From the IMG/VR virus record IMGVR_UViG_3300025707_000006, positions 43,481 through 107,480 of that record: a stretch of 64,000 bases of DNA; one strand, 5' to 3'. Below, piece after piece: positions 59,303 to 64,000 of the stretch. Source of the stretch: a virus. The position numbers and the translations under genes are program-made. Below the pieces are notes generated by a model. The model saw only the letters and a program-made list of their open reading frames with translations. It was not told the DNA's origin and did not search any database. Numbering within the stretch: the stretch's first letter is position 1; every line of letters starts with the position of its first letter.

Positions 59303-60019
59303 ATGGCACGACAAGACTATGTAAACATCACTCGCCACGAACTAGAAGAGTGGCTTGACTCAAACTTTGGCTCATGGAGTCGAGTTGTAGGCAAAGCTGG
59401 TGTATACCTTATCGAACTTTCGGATCGTGTGGCTGTGAAGCTCTCATCGACCCAAAAAGATAGTGGAGGAGCAGTCTCTAAAGGTAATGCTTCTATGAAT
59501 CTTAGCCTTGTGAGTCGAGTTGATGGTAAACTTCTTAATCGTAAGGCGAGAGATCGAAGATACTTCCAACGCACAACCAACTGGAAAAAGACTTGGAAGA
59601 AAGGTGTTGATCACTGGATCAGCATCTATGAGGACAAGGACGAGTTTTATGAGAAGATCGCTGACAGACAAGGATACAAGACCAAATGGCTCGGTATGAT
59701 CGACTCCCTACCTAACGGAGGGTCTGATAGAGAGATCATCAAGAGCCGAGACACCCTTGAGGGTGGGGGCGTTCTATGGGCTAACCAAGAGCGTTATATC
59801 CTAGACTCTGTGAGATCTAGTCGCACCCAATCCACCACTCCATCAAACACTCTCGATGTATCTAAGTTGCGTGATCTTTATCGCAAAGCTCGATCCGAAG
59901 GCTATCGTGACGACATGGACATCATCAAAGACTTAGGTCTAAAAGCTCGTGATGGTATCGCACCCTCTCGACAAGAACAATCAACCTACAAAGCACTGCG
60001 TTTGCAATACCGAATCTAA
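59303..60019 (+). CDS. Unknown conserved-type protein
   Basis: The product has 238 residues. The N-terminal 115 (TRHELEEWLDSNFGSWSRVVGKAGVYLIELSDRVAVKLSST ... VSRVDGKLLNRKARDRRYFQRTTNWKKTWKKGVDHW) form a distinctive domain that I have seen in plasmid and phage proteins of unknown function. The C-terminal 50 residues have DVSKLRDLYRKARSEGYRDDMDIIKDLGLKAR, a helical pair. CTTGAAAGGAGAAACAAG precedes the ATG, identical to the leader at 63800. Confidence 0.6.
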   Translation: MARQDYVNITRHELEEWLDSNFGSWSRVVGKAGVYLIELSDRVAVKLSSTQKDSGGAVSKGNASMNLSLVSRVDGKLLNRKARDRRYFQRTTNWKKTWKKGVDHWISIYEDKDEFYEKIADRQGYKTKWLGMIDSLPNGGSDREIIKSRDTLEGGGVLWANQERYILDSVRSSRTQSTTPSNTLDVSKLRDLYRKARSEGYRDDMDIIKDLGLKARDGIAPSRQEQSTYKALRLQYRI

Positions 60020-60026
60020 AATATCT

Positions 60027-60042
60027 CAATAGGTCGTTTATA
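60027..60042 (+). promoter_or_regulatory. Weak motif B variant
   Basis: CAATAGGTCGTTTATA precedes the gene at 60082. CTCAAT just before it and ATTGAG after it (60051-60056) are complementary, six bases each. Confidence 0.35.
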
Positions 60043-60081
60043 ATCAACAATTGAGGTGGCAATCTAACTGAGGAGATCCCT

Positions 60082-60645
60082 ATGAACATTAATCGTAAAA
60101 TCATCAAACAAATCACCAGTGCTGTAGAAACCTTCTACGACCATTCTTACAAGCGAAGTTCTTTCAAGCAACTTGAAGTTCTTGGACGAGAACGCTTCGA
60201 GGATATGGATGTGGAGGGTGAAGCCTTCGCACCAAAGCCATTTGAGGACTTAATTGACCCTCAAATTGTCGCTGTCTCCAAAAGACAAGAATATGTCGTG
60301 GTCTTTGGTGTAGGTGCTACATACCAAGTCGAAGCTCCCGATATGTACGAGAGTCAAGGAGGTAGTTACACCAATAATGCTTTTGCACTTGTTGATATGT
60401 CAGGTAAAAGACCTCAAGTTGAAAAGTTCATCGTAGGTCGTGAAAACGACTCAAAGAAGGATCTCTTGAAGAAGCACCTTGAGGCTGGTGGATTTGAACA
60501 CCTCAATGATCGTGCTCTAAAGAAAGACCTCAGAGATGAAGATCTTCAGATGTCTTACCTTGAGAGCAGAGACTATGGCAAAACCGAGTGGGAAGATCCA
60601 GAAGAGTATCGAAAGATGCGTGAGATGGACGATGAGCTAGTCTAA
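60082..60645 (+). CDS. Unknown acidic protein
   Basis: The product has 187 residues. A helical start (NINRKIIKQITSAVETFYDHSYKRSS), a beta-rich centre (IVAVSKRQEYVVVFGVGATYQVEAPDMYESQGGSYTNNAFALVDM), and an acidic helical end (EDPEEYRKMREMDDELV). GAGGAGATCCCT precedes the ATG. No family recognised. Its end overlaps the convergent gene at 60637 by nine bases. Confidence 0.6.
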   Translation: MNINRKIIKQITSAVETFYDHSYKRSSFKQLEVLGRERFEDMDVEGEAFAPKPFEDLIDPQIVAVSKRQEYVVVFGVGATYQVEAPDMYESQGGSYTNNAFALVDMSGKRPQVEKFIVGRENDSKKDLLKKHLEAGGFEHLNDRALKKDLRDEDLQMSYLESRDYGKTEWEDPEEYRKMREMDDELV

Positions 60646-60894
60646 ATCTTCATCCACTGTAGCAAAGCTATCCCAAAAAAGATCTTTGTCCACAGTACCT
60701 AAGATTTCTTGACCGTCAAGAGTCCTCAAGACCCATTGGTCAACTAACACTGACCACTCACCTTGTGGATCAAGTACAGTAATGCAGGTGTCGTTGACCT
60801 TAGCTTCAATGCCGATGAATCCGATTACTTCATCTGCGTTATCGCCTATGTATTGAACAGCTTCAAACTCTTCAACCTGCTTCGTTATCTTCAT
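60637..60894 (-). CDS. PGDYG-type small phage protein
   Basis: The product has 85 residues: EEFEAVQYIGDNADEVIGFIG...WSVLVDQWVLRTLDGQEILGTVDKDLFWDSF. This matches a common phage family (xxVEAVQxxGDNxxEI...VxxGDWVxxxxxGExxxxxxDxFxxxF) of unknown function, although Leu-Val-Asp-Gln replaces the usual P-G-D. It overlaps the next gene's end with GAGGAAG as site. Confidence 0.7.
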   Translation of the reverse strand: MKITKQVEEFEAVQYIGDNADEVIGFIGIEAKVNDTCITVLDPQGEWSVLVDQWVLRTLDGQEILGTVDKDLFWDSFATVDEDLD

Positions 60895-61141
60895 CTTCTT
60901 CCTCCCTTGTCTTATGCGAAAACCCTAGCTTAATACCAGCCGACCTCTTTGATTGCATATAAGGGGCAAACTGATCGGATAATAAGTTATATAGCGATTC
61001 GGCAAGCCAGTTGGGGTTTTCTTTATCTTCATAGACATATGTCTCAACCGCACCCTCAATGACTTCACTACCCGTACAAACAAGCCAGCCATTCCTCACT
61101 CGTCTAATTAGTATATCACCGTATTCATATTCGGGTTTCAT
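60872..61141 (-). CDS. Unknown small protein
   Basis: The product has 89 residues: EYEYGDILIRRVRNGWLVCTGSEVIEGAVETYVYEDKENPNWLAESLYNLLSDQF, then a basic segment and a strongly acidic end. Typical phage small beta/alpha protein (GxxxRRxxNGWxV...). Function unknown. The start has AAAGGTC upstream. Overlaps the gene at 60637 by 23 bases. Confidence 0.55.
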   Translation of the reverse strand: MKPEYEYGDILIRRVRNGWLVCTGSEVIEGAVETYVYEDKENPNWLAESLYNLLSDQFAPYMQSKRSAGIKLGFSHKTREEEDEDNEAG

Positions 61142-61189
61142 TTATAGACCTTTTATATGCAAGGGTAGTTAAAGTATAAGGAGACAAAA

Positions 61190-61519
61190 ATGAAAATATC
61201 ACTAACTGCCATCTCACTAATTTTAATCTCATGTGGGTCAACCTCACTACCTAAAAACAAAGAAGAACCACATCAAGAAATCCAAATCGACCCTAATCCA
61301 CTTTGCCACCTTGAACAAGGAAAATATCAAGATGAACTTTTAGAATCCATTTTGAGTCGTGATGTGCTTGATCTATTTGAAGAGCCTATCAAGACACCAT
61401 GCAGATACTTAGAACCAGGAGACCCAAGAGAGATACCTCCAGAAAGTAGGACTGCTGTTTGCTCTGTTAGTCAAGAGCAGTTTAAGTGTCAATGCTTTTT
61501 ACAAGACACACAACCTTAA
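61190..61519 (+). CDS. Small lipoprotein, possible spanin component
   Basis: The product has 109 residues with a lipoprotein signal: hydrophobic MKISLTAISLILIS followed by Cys at residue 15 (lipobox LISC). The mature part is Pro/Glu-rich with five Cys. Outer-membrane spanin subunits are lipoproteins of this style, but no partner i-spanin gene is near. A lipoprotein of other use, such as superinfection exclusion, is equally open. AAGGAGACAAAA precedes the ATG. Confidence 0.6.
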   Translation: MKISLTAISLILISCGSTSLPKNKEEPHQEIQIDPNPLCHLEQGKYQDELLESILSRDVLDLFEEPIKTPCRYLEPGDPREIPPESRTAVCSVSQEQFKCQCFLQDTQP

Positions 61520-61558
61520 TCACTACATGAGGTGTTCAAAAGAGTACTTTGTCTCCAA

Positions 61559-61762
61559 TCATCTCGGTGAATGACCCTCGTCAAAATCAATCTCATGTTC
61601 ATGCTCTAAGGTGTGAGAGGGTTCGGGGATTGTAAAGTCGTGTAACTTATCCCCCCATGAAGACAGCCCAATGAGATGAAGGATCTCCATGATTGGATGT
61701 GCGACAAGATTATGGATTGACCACTTAAAGTAGCCTAATCGGTCAAAGATATTTCTCTTCAT
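61559..61762 (-). CDS. Unknown small protein
   Basis: The product has 67 residues: KRNIFDRLGYFKWSIHNLVAHPIMEILHLIGLSSWGDKLHDFTIPEPSHTLEHEHEIDFDEGH. The middle is amphipathic helical and the end is His/Glu-rich. This resembles small phage proteins with WSIHNLVAHPxxE, function unknown. Start overlaps the stop of the membrane peptide upstream. Confidence 0.55.
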   Translation of the reverse strand: MKRNIFDRLGYFKWSIHNLVAHPIMEILHLIGLSSWGDKLHDFTIPEPSHTLEHEHEIDFDEGHSPR

Positions 61763-61866
61763 TTTTTTTCGCCCTTTGGTTTGTAAAGGTAGATTGTGAG
61801 GATTATCAAAACAGAAAGGTAGACTGCAAACTCTACATCATCTATCGGGAGGGGGAACAAAGTCAT
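61759..61866 (-). CDS. 35-residue membrane peptide
   Basis: The frame begins MTLFPLPIDDVEFAVYLSVLIILTIYLYKPKGEKK: one hydrophobic helix with a basic end. Its stop overlaps the next ATG (ATGA). The ribosome-binding site is weak, so confidence is limited. Confidence 0.4.
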   Translation of the reverse strand: MTLFPLPIDDVEFAVYLSVLIILTIYLYKPKGEKK

Positions 61867-61871
61867 TTTGA

Positions 61872-62051
61872 TTAATGTGTATTACAAGTCATTGCTTGTA
61901 CAAACTCAGTCTTAGACTCATAAGGAGCAATAGAGATATGACGAACATTCACCCCGCCAAGTGGTCTCCAGTTATTAATCATCACCATGTGATTATTCAC
62001 TAACTCTTCGAGTTCTTCAACGCTATCCGCTGTTAAGATTTTATACTTCAT
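61872..62051 (-). CDS. DUF1737-like small protein
   Basis: The product has 59 residues: KYKILTADSVEELEELVNNHMVMINNWRPLGGVNVRHISIAPY, matching the DUF1737 pattern (YxILTxxSVxELExxVNxxLxxGWxPxGG). The function of this family is unknown. AAGGAGTTAAACAA precedes the ATG. It lies next to the tRNA 3' fragment at 62088. Confidence 0.65.
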   Translation of the reverse strand: MKYKILTADSVEELEELVNNHMVMINNWRPLGGVNVRHISIAPYESKTEFVQAMTCNTH

Positions 62052-62087
62052 TTGTTTAACTCCTTTTTAAGGTGTGTTTTGTGTAAG

Positions 62088-62120
62088 TGGACTCGGAGGG
62101 ACTTGAACCCTCGACCGACC
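62088..62120 (-). pseudogene. 3' tRNA fragment (T arm plus acceptor strand)
   Basis: The minus strand has a T stem and loop (GAGGG TTCAAGT CCCTC) followed by CGAGTCC, exactly the 3' third of a tRNA, directly after the stop codon of the ParB-like gene. The 5' partner of the acceptor (GGACTCG), the D arm and the anticodon arm are missing. A tRNA remnant or an attachment-site-like fragment. Confidence 0.6.
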
Positions 62121-62942
62121 TTACCCACTAAATATGTCAGTTTTTAATATTTTGGCTGGTATGTGGGTCGCCCCCATCTCTAGTGCCTTCGCTACTCTAT
62201 GGTATCCATCAAGCAAGACAAGAGATTTATGGAGCAAGATAAACTTTGTAGTGTCTGCTTGGTCTTTTCTATTGGTTTCAATCAAGACCTTGTTACTACG
62301 GCAAATAGTGCTAATTTCAACACTAATGATAGGCTCATCTTTTAGTCGCCATAAAACATCTTGGATGGTGACTTTCGAGCCGCCAGTGTCGATCCAATGT
62401 GTGTTTTCCCAGCATTTTGCCAACTCCTTTTTAAGACGAGAGATTTTACGATCTAATGTTGGTTCTCTCCTCCACCAATAACTAGCGTCAAAACCGTCTT
62501 CTCGATTCTCTCTCATCCAATGTGCTCTACAATTCTCAAGATTGTCGTAGGGGTTTTCCCCCGCAACACAGTGACAGTCATACCAATAGTCACTCTCTGA
62601 AGGGTCTACTGTGGCTAAGTATTTGTCGCAACTCCTACAGGTCTTCACGAGGGCTTCCGTCATCGGCCTCAGAGTTTCAGGAAACTTCTTACGAATCTTC
62701 CCCCTTACAAAGTCGTAGGAGTCAATTTGCAAGTTGACACAATCTCGATCAGATTGATCATATTCGGTGGTCTTCTGTCTCATCTTATAGGTATCTGAGG
62801 TGTCCTCCACAAGACCTGTCTCTTTCTGTATAGACAGGATCTTAGAATCCAAATTGGAGATCATCGTCTGAATGAACGAGTCATTTTTATTGGGTAATAA
62901 AGTATTTCTTACCTTGCAGAGCATTTTAAGTTCTTTTTCCAT
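62121..62942 (-). CDS. ParB-like nuclease domain protein
   Basis: The product has 273 residues. The C-terminal 80 contain IISVEISTICRSNKVLIETN...FILLHKSLVLLDGYHRVAKALEMGATHIPAKIL, a ParB/sulfiredoxin-like fold with the DGYHRxxA motif that binds nucleotide in this superfamily. The N-terminal two thirds have four Cys (CRSCDKYL, DCHCVAG, ENCRAHW) and may bind zinc. Function is open: ParB-like domains act in DNA cutting, CTP use or modification. GAGGAACATA precedes the ATG. The stop codon abuts a tRNA remnant. Confidence 0.65.
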   Translation of the reverse strand: MEKELKMLCKVRNTLLPNKNDSFIQTMISNLDSKILSIQKETGLVEDTSDTYKMRQKTTEYDQSDRDCVNLQIDSYDFVRGKIRKKFPETLRPMTEALVKTCRSCDKYLATVDPSESDYWYDCHCVAGENPYDNLENCRAHWMRENREDGFDASYWWRREPTLDRKISRLKKELAKCWENTHWIDTGGSKVTIQDVLWRLKDEPIISVEISTICRSNKVLIETNRKDQADTTKFILLHKSLVLLDGYHRVAKALEMGATHIPAKILKTDIFSG

Positions 62943-62972
62943 TATGTTCCTCGATCAAAGAATCTAAAGTTA

Positions 62973-63045
62973 TGGGCCGTCTGGGACTCGAACCCAGAAC
63001 CTGCGGATTAAAAGTCCGATGCTCTACCAATTGAGCTAACAGCCC
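62973..63045 (-). tRNA. tRNA-Lys (UUU)
   Basis: A 73-base cloverleaf folds on the minus strand: acceptor GGGCTGT/ACGGCCC, D stem GCTC/GAGC, anticodon loop CTTTTAA (anticodon UUU), T stem CTGGG/CCCAG, discriminator A. CCA is not encoded. Confidence 0.92.
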
Positions 63046-63088
63046 TCATGTAATACCTTATATGATTGGAGTCATCTTCTATCCCTCT

Positions 63089-63229
63089 TTAGAGCTTCTT
63101 TTCAAGTCTTTTGACTTTATAAAGAAGCTTATCAACGCAGACTTCATTTTTTCTACTAGAAGAACACCTTGCTCCTACCCAACGATCTTTTTTACATCTC
63201 ACACAATAAATACTCTTGTTATCATACAT
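63089..63229 (-). CDS. 46-residue Cys-rich peptide between tRNAs
   Basis: An ATG after AAGGGGATCAGATT encodes YDNKSIYCVRCKKDRWVGARCSSSRKNEVCVDKLLYKVKRLEKKL. The CxxC...C...C spacing suggests one small zinc-binding unit followed by a basic helix. It lies between tRNA-Lys and tRNA-Glu on the same strand. Confidence 0.5.
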   Translation of the reverse strand: MYDNKSIYCVRCKKDRWVGARCSSSRKNEVCVDKLLYKVKRLEKKL

Positions 63230-63296
63230 AATCTGATCCCCTTAAAGGTAATGTGATGAGATTATTATATGATATAGTCGATAAACTTAACTTGTA

Positions 63297-63369
63297 TGAT
63301 CCATACGGGATTTGAACCCGTGTTACCAGAGTGAAAGTCTGGCGTCCTAACCGACTAGACGAATGGACC
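63297..63369 (-). tRNA. tRNA-Glu (UUC)
   Basis: Minus-strand cloverleaf: acceptor GGTCCAT/ATGGATC with one G-T pair, D stem GTCT/GGAC, anticodon stem CCAGA/TCTGG with loop CTTTCAC (anticodon UUC), T stem ACGGG/CCCGT, discriminator A. CCA is not encoded. Confidence 0.92.
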
Positions 63370-63431
63370 TCATTTGGGTGGTGGGGGTAAACCTTTTATA
63401 TGAGCTAGAGGCTACCTTGCAAGCTCTTTTT

Positions 63432-63800
63432 TTAGTCTGGGAGGGTGAAGTATCGAGGATCAGGTTCACCGACAAGGAACGCTACGATATCCTTGTCTGC
63501 ACCCTTACTAAGTAGCTTGCTAGGGTTGTCCTCATCGAGAATACAGTCGAACTCGAAGAAGCCTCTCAGCGTGTCCAAGAGATTGTACTCTTGGAGGAGG
63601 TGATGAGCCATCTCGTTGAACTGCTGATCAAGACTCTCATGGGGCCAAACCATCGTTCCATCAAGATAGTTTCTCCCACAACCCATCATCGCAAACTGAC
63701 GAGCAAGGTAGGGGAGGTTCGGGTTCTCAAGGTGAGACTTGATCTCACGCTCAAAGCTCCGAACCCACTCAAAGTGGTTATATGTTAAGTCGTATGCCAT
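63432..63800 (-). CDS. Unknown protein
   Basis: The product has 122 residues from the ATG at 63800 (AAAGGAGAAACAAG upstream); the longer reading to 63953 crosses the neighbouring gene. It starts AYDLTYNHFEWVRSFEREIKSHLENPNLPYLARQFAMMGCGRNYLDGTMVWPHESLDQQF and reads as a helical domain. Function unknown. Motif A lies 16 bases upstream of the ATG. Confidence 0.65.
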   Translation of the reverse strand: MAYDLTYNHFEWVRSFEREIKSHLENPNLPYLARQFAMMGCGRNYLDGTMVWPHESLDQQFNEMAHHLLQEYNLLDTLRGFFEFDCILDEDNPSKLLSKGADKDIVAFLVGEPDPRYFTLPD

Positions 63801-63815
63801 CTTGTTTCTCCTTTC

Positions 63816-63826
63816 TAAGGGGTTAC
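63816..63826 (-). promoter_or_regulatory. Motif A core, putative promoter
   Basis: The minus strand reads GTAACCCCTTA, including the TAA stop codon of the gene at 63823. It precedes the gene at 63432-63800 and lacks the TATA part of other copies. Confidence 0.4.
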
Positions 63827-64000
63827 ACTCGGAAGTCGTCCATCTCAACAATGAGGCGAGCTTCAAACATATCGTGGCATTTGAGGATGTTGAGGATAGT
63901 TTCGATCTTAGGGATTGGACGAACCCCGTTTGCAAGGATTGTGGTATGCTCATCTCGGTATGACTTGATGCGAGCGATACGAGATGCGTTAGTCTCAGCG
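63823..64000 (-). CDS. Unknown protein, C-terminal part (runs off window)
   Basis: An open frame on the minus strand enters from beyond 64000 and ends with TAA at 63823. Its last 58 residues include SRIARIKSYRDEHTTILANGVRPIPKIETILNILKCHDMFEARLIVEMDDFRV. The segment is helical with basic and hydrophobic alternation; no family seen. The start is outside the window. The stop codon is part of motif A for the next gene. Confidence 0.55.
   Translation of the reverse strand, partial: AETNASRIARIKSYRDEHTTILANGVRPIPKIETILNILKCHDMFEARLIVEMDDFRV

Noticed and set aside
62088-62170. Third complete tRNA
   Set aside because: Only the T arm and 3' acceptor are present; no D arm, anticodon arm or matching 5' acceptor could be found in the next 90 bases.
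63801-63953. N-terminal extension of the gene at 63432-63800
   Set aside because: The extension crosses motif A and the neighbouring frame, while a strong ribosome-binding site stands right before the ATG at 63800.

Overview
This window looks like part of the genome of a large, probably strictly lytic, contractile-tailed (myovirus-like) bacteriophage. The supporting evidence is a 24-kb run of very large structural genes (27.3-51.3 kb) that includes gp25-like and baseplate-J-like proteins, a phage-type DNA polymerase I, a Toprim protein, a secreted transglycosylase, holin-like membrane proteins and tRNA genes, all with dense packing and frequent ATGA overlaps. No integrase or convincing repressor was seen. 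Signal-peptide proteins and a lipobox protein suggest a Gram-negative host, but I cannot name it. Terminase, portal, major capsid, sheath and helicase genes are absent, so the genome must extend well beyond the window.

Layout. 0-1.5 kb: transglycosylase and Toprim protein. 1.5-12.5 kb: short, mostly unidentified genes on both strands, including several late-type genes with a shared N-terminal leader, a GIY-YIG protein, two FmdB-like zinc ribbons, a GGCT-fold protein and an Hc1 histone-like protein. 13.1-15.9 kb: DNA polymerase I with two added zinc ribbons. 16-19.3 kb: small genes, a membrane-anchored coiled-coil/beta protein and a Nudix hydrolase. 19.4-23.7 kb: two paralogous holin-like proteins, leader-bearing proteins, a thermonuclease and a leader-bearing membrane protein. 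23.8-24.7 kb: an unidentified gene with a 36-bp tandem repeat, possibly sigma-like. 24.9-51.3 kb: virion and baseplate genes. 51.3-58 kb: small zinc proteins, an HExxH membrane protein and three tandem paralogous structural-type proteins. 58-64 kb: exported proteins, small genes, a ParB-like protein, tRNA-Lys, tRNA-Glu and a 3' tRNA fragment.

Two recurring non-coding signatures organise the window. Motif A (GTAACCCCTTATCTATA, about 8 copies) precedes small early/middle-type genes. Motif B (TAATAGTTTATTTATA, about 16 copies) precedes genes that look late or virion-associated. Motif B is often followed at once by an inverted repeat that buries the Shine-Dalgarno sequence.

The most unusual system is a shared N-terminal leader (RRSASEIIxxLExRIARLE, plus a looser RVASRxx variant) on about ten otherwise unrelated proteins, nearly all behind motif B. 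It also recurs inside two proteins, at apparent domain boundaries. The best reading is a modular targeting/processing signal, for instance for loading cargo into the capsid followed by proteolytic removal. This is inference and has not been shown. Calls rest on reading motifs by eye; no database search was run.
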